64,000 nucleotides of DNA from an uncultured Poribacteria bacterium (GTDB lineage Bacteria > Poribacteria > WGA-4E > WGA-3G). This document shows positions 9,806 through 20,160 of this stretch, one piece after another (within the stretch, counting starts at the first letter, position 1; the number at the start of each line of letters is the position of its first letter). The position numbers and the translations under genes are program-made. The notes beneath the pieces are model-generated. The model made no database searches. It saw only the letters and a program-made list of their open reading frames with translations, and was not told the DNA's origin. The stretch lies in assembly GCA_951813545.1 (NCBI GenBank), contig OX638352.1, positions 806,001 to 870,000 of the forward strand, read 5' to 3'.

Positions 9806-11020
9806 CTATGCCCAGCCTTGGCTTTCGCCACCGACGCGCGCGGCACTAATCTTCTCATAATAACCGCTTTTTCGATAAGCTGCCAACGGGTGAGGGTCGC
9901 GTCCCATTTCCAAGCGGACCTGCTCTAAAAGCGGATTCACATCCATTTCACAGGCGCGTTGGAGGATGGACTCCGCTTCAACGAGGTCGGCGGCATCCTG
10001 CGCGGCTGCGAGTGCTTCCCTATCAACGAGCAGTGCCTTCGCATACGCCTTTTGCAGATTGCAGACAGATTGGATACTCGCTTCTACTTTTGGCTTCAGA
10101 TTGTGGCTCTGATCAATCATGTAAGCGATGTCGGTTTCCGTATCGGGATCGAGTTCCGCGGCGACCAATTCGGTGTAAATCAGGAAAAGTTCCTGCGGAT
10201 TGATAGAACCCACCGTCAGATCGTCATCGGCATATTTCCGGCAGTTGAAGTGGAATCCACCGAGTTTCCCCTCGTCAATCAGATAGGCAACGATGAACTC
10301 AATATTTGTGCCTTGCGGGTGGTGCCCCAAGTCGATGAGGACTTGCGCTTTCTCACCGAGTTTCGTCGCCATGAGGTAGGCGGTGCCCCAATCGGGGAGA
10401 TCGGTATGGTAAAACGCTGGCTCAAAGAACTTATACTCGATAAGCATACGGGTGGCATCTGGAAGTGCATCGTAGACTTCGGCTAACGCCTCCTCCATCC
10501 ATCGCTTGCGCTTCCTGAAATTCGACTGCCCCGGAAAGTTGGTGCCGTCTGCGAACCACAAACTGAGTAGATCAGAACCTGTTTTCTCCATGATGTCAAC
10601 ACATTCAAGCATGTGATCAATCGCAAGTCGACGGGTACTGGCATCTGGGTTGCAGACGCTTCCGAGTTTATACGCCTGATCTTGGAAGACGTTCGGGTTG
10701 ATAGCACCGATGCCGATCCCCACATCCGCGGCGTACTGTTTCAAGGCACCCCAATCGTCGGTTTTATCCCACGGAATATGAAGTGCGACGGTAGGGGAAA
10801 TACCGGTGAAGCGGTGAACGGTGGCTGCGTCTTCCAAACGTTCGGCTGCATTCCGCGCTGCACCGGGTTGTTCAAAGACCCCAAATCGGGTGCCGGAATT
10901 ACCGTAGCCCCATGAGGGTGTTTCAATGTGTTGCTCTTTGAGGTGAGCTTTGACCGTTTCTATTTGAATTCCCTGTTTCTCCAGCGTTTCGGCAAGGAGA
11001 TCATAAGCGAGATTGCTCAT
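9806..11020 (-). CDS. rhaI: L-rhamnose isomerase (Pseudomonas stutzeri type)
   Basis: This TIM-barrel aldose-ketose isomerase converts L-rhamnose to L-rhamnulose and needs divalent metal. Segments match the P. stutzeri-type enzyme along the whole chain: VPSWG-like [21 protein letters not shown]-like [53 protein letters not shown] and [13 protein letters not shown] AYMIDQSHN. These contain the metal-ligand Glu, Asp and His positions. Length 404 against about 430 for the reference. ATG at 11020 with AAAGGA just upstream. Rhamnulose kinase and aldolase genes are not in this window, so the rest of the pathway must lie elsewhere. The Gfo/Idh gene follows on the same strand. Confidence 0.9.
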   Translation of the reverse strand: MSNLAYDLLAETLEKQGIQIETVKAHLKEQHIETPSWGYGNSGTRFGVFEQPGAARNAAERLEDAATVHRFTGISPTVALHIPWDKTDDWGALKQYAADVGIGIGAINPNVFQDQAYKLGSVCNPDASTRRLAIDHMLECVDIMEKTGSDLLSLWFADGTNFPGQSNFRKRKRWMEEALAEVYDALPDATRMLIEYKFFEPAFYHTDLPDWGTAYLMATKLGEKAQVLIDLGHHPQGTNIEFIVAYLIDEGKLGGFHFNCRKYADDDLTVGSINPQELFLIYTELVAAELDPDTETDIAYMIDQSHNLKPKVEASIQSVCNLQKAYAKALLVDREALAAAQDAADLVEAESILQRACEMDVNPLLEQVRLEMGRDPHPLAAYRKSGYYEKISAARVGGESQGWA

Positions 11021-11045
11021 TCTACTTTTTCCTTTCTTGAATAGT

Positions 11046-11076
11046 TATTAGTTGTCAGTTGTCGGTTGTCAGTTAA
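11046..11076. repeat. GTCAGTT-type short tandem array
   Basis: Imperfect copies of a 7-nt unit close to GTCAGTT (also GTCGGTT) lie 25-55 bp upstream of the rhamnose isomerase start. Related arrays occur at 11861, 43371, 53321 and 59891, each close upstream of a gene start. Confidence 0.65.
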
Positions 11077-11114
11077 GAGTATGATTATAAAAATCAACTG
11101 GAATTGATAACTAC

Positions 11115-11235
11115 AAGACCTACGCAAATTGAAAGGTATACCTACCTATCTACAGAAAGTCGGAACACCGACTGATACTGATACAAAACTGGTACGGTTA
11201 CAAACCGCACCTACCGGGTAAGTTGCGTAAGTCTT
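11115..11235. mobile_element. MITE-like element with AGGACTTACGC-type inverted ends
   Basis: The left end AAGACCTACGCAA (11115-11127) and right end TTGCGTAAGTCTT (11223-11235) are inverted repeats with 12 of 13 matches, enclosing 121 bp without a gene. Inside, at 11191-11211, is an imperfect palindrome of the GGTGCGGTT/AAACCGCACC type. The ends match those of the elements at 35482-35573 and 63645-63937; the last of these holds a transposase fragment. This copy probably depended on that transposase for mobility. Confidence 0.65.
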
Positions 11236-11238
11236 AAA

Positions 11239-11733
11239 CTATATTGTCAATTCCTGAAAGATTTTTACAAGTTTCTCCTGCGTCGCGTTTGGGTCCTCAA
11301 TGATGATCCGCGCGCCACCGATAACGTCCATGAACCCTAATTCACGCGGATATCGCGGGACAACATGCAAATGATAATGCGGGATGCTCGCACCGGAAGC
11401 ATCACCCATATTATAACCGACGTTGTAGCCGCGGGGTTGATAGGCGAGCGTCAATGCCTCAAAACAGAGACATTGGAGTTCGTGAAGTTCTTGAACCTCT
11501 TCCTGATTCAACTCCCGTACATCAACAATATGCCGATTTGGAAAGACTAAGAGGTGCCCTGGACTGTAAGGATAGAGATTAAGCGATATAGTAAAGCGTT
11601 CCGTTCGATGGACTTCAAGTCGTTCGACTTTATCATTTTTTTCGACAATTGCACACAGAATACAGGGGACATCCGGACGGTTTTTTCCTTTGGCATAAGG
11701 CATTTTATTCGGTACGAAGAGGTTGTGTCGCAT
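11239..11733 (-). CDS. HIT family hydrolase
   Basis: Histidine-triad proteins hydrolyse or transfer nucleotidyl groups from substrates such as diadenosine polyphosphates or AMP conjugates. The 164-residue chain carries a CILC pair near residue 24, the strand HLLVFPNRH, and the triad H-Y-H-L-H followed by VVPRY near residue 119. That C-x-x-C plus triad arrangement and size match the bacterial HIT group related to Ap4A phosphorylase/hydrolase. ATG at 11733. A MITE-like element ends 4 bp from the stop codon. The divergent gap to the WD40 operon is 287 bp and contains an AT-rich stretch and a short repeat array. Confidence 0.9.
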   Translation of the reverse strand: MRHNLFVPNKMPYAKGKNRPDVPCILCAIVEKNDKVERLEVHRTERFTISLNLYPYSPGHLLVFPNRHIVDVRELNQEEVQELHELQCLCFEALTLAYQPRGYNVGYNMGDASGASIPHYHLHVVPRYPRELGFMDVIGGARIIIEDPNATQEKLVKIFQELTI

Positions 11734-11860
11734 GGAAGGGTTTCCTATCTACAATAGCACATCATATTGTATACAGATAGATTATCAGTTTTCTTGAAAA
11801 AGATTAAATTTTTGATACATCTATGATATACTATTTCAGTAAAGCATGCAAGCAGATAAT

Positions 11861-11896
11861 TATTAGCAGTCAGTTATCAGCGATCAGCAGTCAGTC
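11861..11896. repeat. short tandem array upstream of the WD40 operon
   Basis: Imperfect CAGTCAGTTATCAGC-like units lie about 125-160 bp upstream of the first WD40 gene. It has the same degenerate unit as the arrays upstream of the rhamnose isomerase, SGNH hydrolase, Ycf48-like and NACHT genes. Confidence 0.6.
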
Positions 11897-12020
11897 GCGC
11901 TTTATTTTTCTCCAACCCCGTTTTCTCATCAACCGTTTTGTACGTAGTGTTTCTTCCAGATAACATGAGCCAAACTGCGCCTGCTAAACATAGATTGCAG
12001 GTGCTTCGTAGGAGATTTTC

Positions 12021-14015
12021 ATGGAAAATAGAAATTCCCTTGCCCCTACTCCACTCAACGTAGAAGGTGAGGATGTGACAACTTGGGCACTTCCTGAAGG
12101 GGCGATTGCTCGGTTAGGACGGGGTAAGGGCGGTGATATGGCATTCTCACCAGACAGGAAGTATTTCGCGGTTGGCACATCAGTTGGACTTTGGTTATAC
12201 GAACTTCCCACGTTATCCCCGATTGCGCTCTGGGATACAGAACGCGGAATGACCGAGCACGTTGGTTTTTCACCCGATAGTCAACGAATTGTCACACGCA
12301 CCTTTGGCGAAGCCGTAAAGGTATGGGAGATTCAGAGCGGCGTTTGCGTAACGCAGATTGAGAAACCAGATAAACGACAAATTTCCTATCCTGCCTTTTC
12401 TCAAGATGGACAGCACATTGTCACGATCAGTGATGAAAGAGATAGCAGGATTTACATTTGGTGCTCACACACTGGTAGGAAAGTAAGAGAAACAGAAATA
12501 CAACCGCCCTACAAAGTCTATCCGATCTGCTTTTCCTCGGATTTAAACCTGTTGGCGGGTAAGAACAGTGATCCAGATAACATAGATAGAAATATTGGAG
12601 ACGGCGATTCAATTACAGTTTGGCAGGTAGAAACTGGGGAACAAATTGCCAACATCACAGGATATTCTGAGCAGGTGCGAAAGTTCTGCTTTTCTCCATG
12701 CGGACGGTTCCTTGCCGCCGGGAGTTGGCACGGCACAATACATGTATGGGATGTGGAAAGCGGACAACTGGAGAGGACCTATGCCGATTATGGAGAATCT
12801 CAGATGTACCCATACTTTCTTCCGGAGGGTGAACTGATTACCGCCGCTGTTTCCGAGCGTAAGGTTGAGATTTGGCATATAGAAAAGGGTGAGAAACTGG
12901 ATGAATTTGAATGTCGTGGGAACAGGAGGACGGTTCGTTTCTCGGCCAATGGAACACAATTGGCAGTCTCCAGCGAAAGTGAAATCCAAATCTGGACGAA
13001 AGGTAATAACTCCGGCTCTCACACCGTTTCAACCCTTCATGGACATATCCCTACGATGGATACGTTAGTCTTTTCGGTAGACGAAAAGATGCTTGCCGCT
13101 GGGCTTTGGGGTGATAACGTCCTCCTATGGGATGTTGCAAGTAGACGTTCATACCGACCACACGGAGAGAAACTCCCCGGTGCTTCGTGTAATGTTTACC
13201 GTTTTTCTGATCAGAAAATCATTTCTATCAACATATTCGGAGATAATTTAAATGTGCGAGAAGTCGGCAAAAGTGAACCCGTTGCTGAACTCATTGGATC
13301 GGAAGTAGGTTTAGGTCGCGCCAAAGCGTTTGCGTCTACAGGGTGTCGGATTGCAAGCACTGACAGGAATGACAACATACACATCTGGGAGCGTACGTCA
13401 CCCTTAAATGACATCACCGAAAGCGAAAGTTGGAAAAAGCACGCCACGGTCATAGACAATCAGGAATTTATTTACGGGTTGAGGTTTAGTCTGAAAGGAC
13501 TAGCATTTAGCCCAGATGGAAAACGACTCGCGAGTATATCAAGATCGAAGGATTGCAAAGCTTGTCTGTGGGATGTTAATTCAGGGAAAAAGATTGCTGA
13601 ACTCCCCTTTACACTACCACCAGAACGGAGAAGCTATCATAGATCTAACACTGGAATAGCGTTTTCACCGCGTGGCGACATAATCGCTGGTGGCAAGTGG
13701 GGTGAGATTGTGCTATGGGATGCAACAGATGGCAAAACACTTATGACGCTACCACAGCCCGAAGAAAGTCAAAGACCGATTACGTTATGTTTCTCGATCT
13801 GCGGACAATATTTAGCCTCTGGTGCCTGGTGGCAGTCGGGTCTGGAGAAGGTCCCTATCCGTTTGTGGGAGGTCGCAACAGGCAAAAACATTGCCACTTT
13901 TTGGGGACATACCACCGATGTTCAATGTTTCGCGTTCTCGTCGGATGGTACCCTTCTCGTAAGTGGTGGACACGACGGGGCGATCTATCTCTGGGATCTC
14001 ACACCCCACCTATAG
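12021..14015 (+). CDS. WD40 repeat protein, tandem paralog 1
   Basis: The 664-residue chain consists almost wholly of WD40 beta-propeller repeats, seen as recurring FSPDG, GT/NLWD and IYLWD ends; probably two propellers. WD40 proteins act as interaction scaffolds, so no catalytic role is proposed. There is no signal peptide, so it is likely cytosolic. The N-terminus has the motif WALPEGAIARLGRG (about 28-41) before the first blade, shared with the next three genes and with the exported protein at 23257. AGGAG precedes the ATG. The C-terminal blades (HTTDVQCFAFSSDG and onward) are closest to paralog 2. The next gene begins 18 bp later, indicating an operon. Confidence 0.9.
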   Translation: MENRNSLAPTPLNVEGEDVTTWALPEGAIARLGRGKGGDMAFSPDRKYFAVGTSVGLWLYELPTLSPIALWDTERGMTEHVGFSPDSQRIVTRTFGEAVKVWEIQSGVCVTQIEKPDKRQISYPAFSQDGQHIVTISDERDSRIYIWCSHTGRKVRETEIQPPYKVYPICFSSDLNLLAGKNSDPDNIDRNIGDGDSITVWQVETGEQIANITGYSEQVRKFCFSPCGRFLAAGSWHGTIHVWDVESGQLERTYADYGESQMYPYFLPEGELITAAVSERKVEIWHIEKGEKLDEFECRGNRRTVRFSANGTQLAVSSESEIQIWTKGNNSGSHTVSTLHGHIPTMDTLVFSVDEKMLAAGLWGDNVLLWDVASRRSYRPHGEKLPGASCNVYRFSDQKIISINIFGDNLNVREVGKSEPVAELIGSEVGLGRAKAFASTGCRIASTDRNDNIHIWERTSPLNDITESESWKKHATVIDNQEFIYGLRFSLKGLAFSPDGKRLASISRSKDCKACLWDVNSGKKIAELPFTLPPERRSYHRSNTGIAFSPRGDIIAGGKWGEIVLWDATDGKTLMTLPQPEESQRPITLCFSICGQYLASGAWWQSGLEKVPIRLWEVATGKNIATFWGHTTDVQCFAFSSDGTLLVSGGHDGAIYLWDLTPHL

Positions 14016-14033
14016 AACATAAGGAGATGTTTG

Positions 14034-15998
14034 ATGGAAAATAGCAAAACAGAAGCAGCCACGCCGCTGGGTACTGATGACAGGAACGTAGCCACATGGG
14101 CACTCCCTGAAGGTGCGATTGCACGATTGGGGCGGGGCAGTGGACTTGATATAGTATTCTCCCCTGATGAACAGTACCTCGCTGTTGGCACAAGAGTAGG
14201 ACTCTGGTTGTATGAACTCTCTACGCTGTCCCCTATTGCGTTGTGGGAGACAGATAGAGGATATATTGAAGATGTTAGTTTTTCACCCGATGGTCGATGG
14301 ATTGCCGCACATACACTTAGCGAAGCACTCAGGGTGTGGGACGTTCAGAACGAAGTTTGTGTTGCTGAGATGGCGTTTACGAAGAAACGGTATCGCTTTG
14401 GTCTTTCCAACCCTGTTTTTTCTCAAGATGGAGAACGCCTCGTCGTTTTTCATAGACACCACTATAACACGAAGGTTCTTGTCTGGTGCCCCCGTACCGG
14501 GATACAACTTAGTGAAACTGAAATCCCATATACTTATGATGTCTATCCTATCTGCTTTTCCCAAGATCTAAATTTGCTGGCGGGTAAGTGTGCTGAATTC
14601 ATTGCGGTGTGGTGTGTGGAGACAGGTGAACAAATTGCTCAGCTTGACTGGTCTGAGAGGTCAAGGCGGCTCTGTTTTTCGCCGTGTGGACGGTTTCTTG
14701 CCGCTGGCGGTTTCAAAGGTACAATTCAGGTCTGGAATGTGGAAAACGAACATTCGGAGGGAACTTATACCGAATATGGAGACGCTTGGATGTATCCATA
14801 TTATCCACTGGAGGGTGGATTGATTGCCGCCGCGGTTTTTTCATCTCAACCTAAAGCCGAGGTTTGGCATTTAGAAAAAGGCGAAAAAATCGACACATTT
14901 GAACATCAACCTGAATCCAGTTTTGTTCGTTTTTCAGAGAGTGGCACACAATTGGCTTGTAGCGACTCTCACGGGATTAAAATATGGCCAAAAGGCAAAG
15001 CGACTGTTCATCCACTCCCAACCATTCAAGGGCATAACAGAACTGTGAGTTCATTAGTCTTTGCGGCGGACGATAAAACGTTAGTAACAGCATACCGAGG
15101 GCGGACGGGACTTCTATGGGATGTTGGAAGTAAGACTGCCCAACATCCAACTGCAGCAGACTTACCCGGACCTGGTAAAATACTTAATGTCTACTCGTCT
15201 TCCAATGGGAAAATCCTTTCTACCAGCCGAGACGAAGACATCTGGAAAATGTGGGAGTTTGGCAGCAGCGAACCCATTGCTGAAATCCCAATCCCTGAAT
15301 CGGGGCTGTTATTGAGAACAAGCAGTGAGGCACTCGCGCCAACAGGACATCGATTAGCTGCCGCTGGTATAGATCGTAATATTTATGTGTGGGAATACAC
15401 GCCTCCATCAAATGACACGGCTATGAAAGGGAATTGGGAAAATTGCGCCGTCCTCATAGGACACCCAAAATCTGTGGGGGCATTGGCGTTTAGTCCCGAC
15501 GGAAAACGCCTTGCGAGTCTCTCAATAGATCGAACTGCCCTACTATGGGATGTTGATGCAGGCGAACAGATTGCGGAGATGGATTTACCCCGACCGCCAC
15601 CACAAGGAAAAAGGAGGGGGCGTTATACCGACGTGGGTGTAGCGTTTTCACCACTCGGTGATATAATTGTCGGTGGACATCAAGGCGGTGCTGTGTTATG
15701 GAACGCGATAGACGGGAAAATCCTCATGACGCTACCACACCCTGAAGGAAGCCAAAGACCGATTGCATTCTGCTTCTCGCCGTGTGGACAGTATCTGGCT
15801 TCCGGCGCATGGTGGCAGTCAGGTCTGCAAAAGGTGCCTATCCGTTTGTCGGAAATTGCAACTGGTGAAAATATCGCTACGTTCTGGGGGCACACCACCG
15901 ATGTTCAGTGTTTCGCGTTTTCACAGGACGGTTCCCTTCTTGTAAGTGGTGGACATGACGGTGTGATCTACCTCTGGGACCTGAAACCTTATCTGTAG
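14034..15998 (+). CDS. WD40 repeat protein, tandem paralog 2
   Basis: A 654-residue cytosolic WD40 protein, full-length paralog of the gene before it. It begins with ENSKTEAATPLG and then WALPEGAIARLGRG, followed by blades with FSPDE, FSPCGRFLAAGG and LWDLKPYL at the C-terminus. A TTG three bases upstream is in frame, but AAGGAG at 14021-14026 favours the ATG at 14034. The leader between genes 1 and 2 (stop, AACATAAGGAGATG, start) is itself repeated with small changes between genes 2-3 and 3-4. The duplication unit therefore included the ribosome binding site. Ligand unknown. Confidence 0.9.
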   Translation: MENSKTEAATPLGTDDRNVATWALPEGAIARLGRGSGLDIVFSPDEQYLAVGTRVGLWLYELSTLSPIALWETDRGYIEDVSFSPDGRWIAAHTLSEALRVWDVQNEVCVAEMAFTKKRYRFGLSNPVFSQDGERLVVFHRHHYNTKVLVWCPRTGIQLSETEIPYTYDVYPICFSQDLNLLAGKCAEFIAVWCVETGEQIAQLDWSERSRRLCFSPCGRFLAAGGFKGTIQVWNVENEHSEGTYTEYGDAWMYPYYPLEGGLIAAAVFSSQPKAEVWHLEKGEKIDTFEHQPESSFVRFSESGTQLACSDSHGIKIWPKGKATVHPLPTIQGHNRTVSSLVFAADDKTLVTAYRGRTGLLWDVGSKTAQHPTAADLPGPGKILNVYSSSNGKILSTSRDEDIWKMWEFGSSEPIAEIPIPESGLLLRTSSEALAPTGHRLAAAGIDRNIYVWEYTPPSNDTAMKGNWENCAVLIGHPKSVGALAFSPDGKRLASLSIDRTALLWDVDAGEQIAEMDLPRPPPQGKRRGRYTDVGVAFSPLGDIIVGGHQGGAVLWNAIDGKILMTLPHPEGSQRPIAFCFSPCGQYLASGAWWQSGLQKVPIRLSEIATGENIATFWGHTTDVQCFAFSQDGSLLVSGGHDGVIYLWDLKPYL

Positions 15999-16017
15999 AA
16001 CACAAGGAAATGTTTTG

Positions 16018-18057
16018 ATGGAAGATAAAGAATCAGTAGTCCCTGCGCCAATAGGTGCCAGCGGAGACGACGTGACGACTTGGGCACTTCCCGAAGGCGC
16101 AATCGCTCGGTTGGAGCGCGGAGGTGTAGGTGCCAAAGAGTTCTCACCGGATGGGCATTATCTCGCTGTCGCAACGAAGATAGGACTCTGGTGGTATGAA
16201 GTCGCGACAATGTCGCCTATAGCACTCTGGGAAACAGAACGAGGGATGATCTCCGATATTGCCTTCTCACCTAACGGAAAATGGATAGCCATTAGCAATT
16301 GGGATAAAGTTTTGAAGGTTTGGAACATCCAACGCGGGGTCAGTATTGCACAGATAGAACTCGCGGATTTTCGGGATTCTTTCACCTTTTCACCCGATAA
16401 CCGTTGGCTTGCCATTAGCAACCGCGACACGGGTAACGTTGAATTCCGAGAGCCAGAAACTGGTAAGATCGTCTCAACCTTGATTGGTGAAACCGAAAAA
16501 GGTGGAGCGTTTATGCCGATTGCTTTCTCTCCAGATACCCAGCTGCTTGCGTCTACAAGTCGCGATAACGCAAATAACGACGCTGAATCTATAATCGTAT
16601 GGGATGTCGAAAGCGGTAAACGAGTTGCCAGCCTCACAGGACACACCGGTTATATTTACCGTCTCTGCTTTTCACCATGCGGTAGATTTCTTGCATCCGG
16701 TGGGGAAGAGGATGGTACAGTCCGCGTCTGGAATGTTGAGAGTTGGCAAGAAATAAATGCATACATAGGTTACGGAAAATCTGATATGATTCCCTCTTAT
16801 TCGCCGGAGGGAGTGCTCCGTGTGGCAGTAGTATCTTATGACGATGACACCGTCCCCGTGTGGGACTTGGAAAACAATGAGAAACTTTATACCGTTGATT
16901 CTGAAGCATCTGTAGCGTTTTCGAGTGGTTCTCAACTGGCTTACCAATACGGTCACGAATTTTTGGAAGTGTGGACACTGGGTGACGCAAACCCACGCCG
17001 AACCGTCCAGACGTGTATGTCATTCGTGGATACCTCTGAATCGCTGAGATTTTCGCAGGACGGAAAGACAATAGTGGCGGAGTACAGATACGGTAGCGTC
17101 CTGTTATGGGATATTGAAAGCAAACAGGCGCGCCCAGCGATCCCAACAGAATCAGCAGCGAAAAATCAGCACATTCATGTCTCTTCCGAAGGAGAGCTCT
17201 ACGTTATCAGTATTCACAAAAACACCGTCAAACTTTGGAAAGTTGGAAGTTGTAGGTCTCCAATTGCCGAATTCACCGATAACGAACCCGGGCGTGTGGC
17301 TGCATTTACACCGATAAACAGTAAGTTAGCATTAGCACATGAAGGCGGTAACTTAATAGTATGGGATGTGCAAAGTGGAGACAAACTACATGCGTTCAGG
17401 CATCCACTCCAGACACCAACCGATGATTCTGATCAGGTTTGGAAATTGATGTTCAGTCCAGATGGAAGGCTCCTCATAAGTGATGCTGAATACGGACCGA
17501 ATGCCCGACTCTGGGATGTAGAACGCGGCGAAGAGATACAGGACTTTCCAAGTGATGAATTCGGGGACGTCGGAACGTTTTCGCCGTGTGGGCAATATCT
17601 TACTGGCATTTCCAGTGGGAAAAACATTATCTTGTGGGATCTCAAACGTCGCGAAACTCTGACGACGCTCCGTTTTCTGCGGGCATGTGAGTTTGCCTAT
17701 TCTCCGTGTAGTTCATATTTAGCGTGCGGTGGGGAAGACACAAGAGGTATTTTGTTGTGGGACCTCAAACGCCGTGAAATTTATAAGTGGCTACTACCGC
17801 CAGAGGGATGCGAGGATGTGCATTCGTTGAAATTTTCGTCCTGTGGGCAGTATCTCGCACTCGGTGCTGCTTGGGAGACAGGCTTGGAGAAGGTGCCTAT
17901 CTGTTTATGGGAGATTGAAACTGGCAAGCATATTGTCACATTCTGGGGACACGCAACAGATGTGCAAGCAGTCGCCTTTTCACCGAACAATGAACTTTTG
18001 GCGAGTGCGAGCTTTGACGGTTCCATCCTTCTTTGGGATATGGAACCTTATCTGTAG
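16018..18057 (+). CDS. WD40 repeat protein, tandem paralog 3
   Basis: A 679-residue WD40 protein with no signal peptide. It has the shared N-terminal WALPEGAIARLERG, with one change (E for G), then blades such as FSPDGHYLAVATKIGLWWYE and a C-terminus FDGSILLWDMEPYL. It is clearly closest to paralog 4: both share VGLWWYE-type second blades, GGEEDGTVRVWN-like or GREEDGTVRVWD blades and SFDGSILLWD ends, whereas genes 1 and 2 share a different end. This supports duplication first into two ancestors, then of each. The ATG at 16018 is preferred to an in-frame TTG at 16015. Confidence 0.9.
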   Translation: MEDKESVVPAPIGASGDDVTTWALPEGAIARLERGGVGAKEFSPDGHYLAVATKIGLWWYEVATMSPIALWETERGMISDIAFSPNGKWIAISNWDKVLKVWNIQRGVSIAQIELADFRDSFTFSPDNRWLAISNRDTGNVEFREPETGKIVSTLIGETEKGGAFMPIAFSPDTQLLASTSRDNANNDAESIIVWDVESGKRVASLTGHTGYIYRLCFSPCGRFLASGGEEDGTVRVWNVESWQEINAYIGYGKSDMIPSYSPEGVLRVAVVSYDDDTVPVWDLENNEKLYTVDSEASVAFSSGSQLAYQYGHEFLEVWTLGDANPRRTVQTCMSFVDTSESLRFSQDGKTIVAEYRYGSVLLWDIESKQARPAIPTESAAKNQHIHVSSEGELYVISIHKNTVKLWKVGSCRSPIAEFTDNEPGRVAAFTPINSKLALAHEGGNLIVWDVQSGDKLHAFRHPLQTPTDDSDQVWKLMFSPDGRLLISDAEYGPNARLWDVERGEEIQDFPSDEFGDVGTFSPCGQYLTGISSGKNIILWDLKRRETLTTLRFLRACEFAYSPCSSYLACGGEDTRGILLWDLKRREIYKWLLPPEGCEDVHSLKFSSCGQYLALGAAWETGLEKVPICLWEIETGKHIVTFWGHATDVQAVAFSPNNELLASASFDGSILLWDMEPYL

Positions 18058-18076
18058 CACACACGGAGATATTTTG

Positions 18077-20155
18077 ATGGAAGAGAAAAAATTGGTAACC
18101 CCTGCAGCAGTCGGTGCTAACGGAGATGATGTGGCGGCTTGGGCACTCCCTGAAGGTGCGGTTGCACGGTTGGGACAGGGCCTTGTGGAGGCTCTGGCAT
18201 TTTCCCCGGATGGACATTATCTTGCTGTGGGAACAAGGGTCGGGCTCTGGTGGTATGAAGTAGAGACAATGTCGCCTGTCACATTATGGGGTGCGGAACG
18301 AGGCGTATTTGGAGTCACTTTTTCGCCTAATGGAAAATGGATCGCTACCATCGACTGGGAGAACCTCATAGAGGTGTGGGACATCCAACAAGGCCTGCGC
18401 GGGACACAGATAAAAACAGAATTGAGTCATTTCACCTTTTCGCCTAACAGTCAACGGTTCGCTACAAGCGATAGTGCTACTGGTACTGTCAACCTCTGGC
18501 ACCCAGAAACGGGGGAACCTCTTGAAAAATTTAGTTGCGAATCTGAAAAAGGCGGTCGCTTCATGCCGATTGCCTTTTCGCCCGATACTCATCTGGTTGC
18601 ATCTACGAGTCGTGAAGGCATAGATAACGATGCTGAATCTATAATAGTATGGGACATGAAAAGCGGGAAACGAGTTGCCTGCCTCACCGGACACACGGGT
18701 TCAGTCTATCGCCTCTGCTTTTCGCCGTGTGGTAGATTTCTCGCCTCCGGTAGAGAAGAGGATGGAACAGTCCGCGTCTGGGACACGGTTAACTGGCAAC
18801 AGATTCAGATATACACCGATTATGGTGAGGCGGATATGATTCCCTCTTACTCACCGGAAGGTGTTCTGCGTGCAACGGCAATCTCCTATATTGAAAGGTT
18901 TGGTGAAAGTATCATTACTGTATGGGATTTGGAAAGTGATGAGAAACTCTATTCTACTATAGAGGATATTGGAGGAATATGGGGGACAGTCCGTTTTTCA
19001 AACGGATCACGATTGGCACACGAATCCGGAGATGGCGGCATCAAGGTATGGTTCTCTGGAAACTCACATACGCAAGAATCTGACTATCTACCTACTTATT
19101 ACCCTAATTCAATAGTATTTTCGGGAGATGGCAAAACGTTAGGGGTTGAATCAAAGGTATATCACGAGGCGTTCTTATGGGATATTGAAAGCAAGCGTCC
19201 ACGACGAACCGGAGAAAGACAACACCTATTCACATTTTCTAATGGTGATAGTTATATTGTTAGCATTAACGAAGGAACCGTCACACTTCTGGACCTTGAA
19301 AACATTGAGTCGCCAATTGTTGAATTGACGGGGCACGACAAAGCATGGGTGCAGCAGGCATTTACACCGGCAGCAAATCTTCTTGCATGCGCCGATGAGG
19401 AAGGAACAATCGTAGTATGGAATGCACAAAGTGGGCATGAACAATGTAAACTTAAACACCAACTCAAAGACCTACCTCATGACCAATCCCGAATTACACT
19501 ATTGGAATTTAGTCCAGACGGTAGATTTCTTCTAAGTCAAGAATTTTGTGGTAAGTCTGCGCGACTATGGGATATCGAACAGGCCGAAGAGATCCATGAA
19601 TTTCCAGGCGATAAGGTTGGGAATGTCGGAGGGTTTTCTCCCTGCGGTTTGTATGTGGCTTGTGGCGGAGAGGAAGCACCAGATTACATGTTACCAGATT
19701 ACATGTTATGGGATGTTAGCCGCCGTGAAGTTTCTACAGTAATACAAGATTATGAAACAGCACCAATGTATGGGATATATTTTAAATTCGCCTTTTCTCC
19801 CTGCGGTTCATACTTAGCATGTGGCGGAGAATTAAGACAACCAGAAATCCTGTTATGGGACATAAAACAAGGTCAAATCCACAAGCGAATACCTCTACCA
19901 AAACATTATGAAAATATGATGGCGTTAGCATTTTCGCAATGTGGAAAGTACTTGGCTGGTGGTATATGGTGGCAGCAAGGTTTTAAGAAGGTTCCTATCC
20001 ATTTGTGGGAGGTGGAAACAGGTAAGTTGATCGTCACATTTTTGGGACATCCAACGGATGTGCAGGGACTTGCTTTTTCGCCAAACAATGAACTTTTGGC
20101 GAGTGCGAGTTTTGATGGGTCTATCCTTCTCTGGGACCTGAAACCCTATCTGTAG
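18077..20155 (+). CDS. WD40 repeat protein, tandem paralog 4
   Basis: A 692-residue WD40 protein, last of the tandem set. The reading frame stays open upstream into gene 3, but the start by homology is the ATG at 18077, preceded by CGGAGATATTTTG and giving the MEEKK N-terminus that aligns with the other three. It carries WALPEGAVARLGQG, then about a dozen blades. A local duplication is visible near residue 535: the short segment P-D-Y-M-L occurs twice in a row. The C-terminus SFDGSILLWDLKPYL matches gene 3. A 228-bp palindromic repeat follows the stop. Confidence 0.9.
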   Translation: MEEKKLVTPAAVGANGDDVAAWALPEGAVARLGQGLVEALAFSPDGHYLAVGTRVGLWWYEVETMSPVTLWGAERGVFGVTFSPNGKWIATIDWENLIEVWDIQQGLRGTQIKTELSHFTFSPNSQRFATSDSATGTVNLWHPETGEPLEKFSCESEKGGRFMPIAFSPDTHLVASTSREGIDNDAESIIVWDMKSGKRVACLTGHTGSVYRLCFSPCGRFLASGREEDGTVRVWDTVNWQQIQIYTDYGEADMIPSYSPEGVLRATAISYIERFGESIITVWDLESDEKLYSTIEDIGGIWGTVRFSNGSRLAHESGDGGIKVWFSGNSHTQESDYLPTYYPNSIVFSGDGKTLGVESKVYHEAFLWDIESKRPRRTGERQHLFTFSNGDSYIVSINEGTVTLLDLENIESPIVELTGHDKAWVQQAFTPAANLLACADEEGTIVVWNAQSGHEQCKLKHQLKDLPHDQSRITLLEFSPDGRFLLSQEFCGKSARLWDIEQAEEIHEFPGDKVGNVGGFSPCGLYVACGGEEAPDYMLPDYMLWDVSRREVSTVIQDYETAPMYGIYFKFAFSPCGSYLACGGELRQPEILLWDIKQGQIHKRIPLPKHYENMMALAFSQCGKYLAGGIWWQQGFKKVPIHLWEVETGKLIVTFLGHPTDVQGLAFSPNNELLASASFDGSILLWDLKPYL

Positions 20156-20160
20156 TCCCG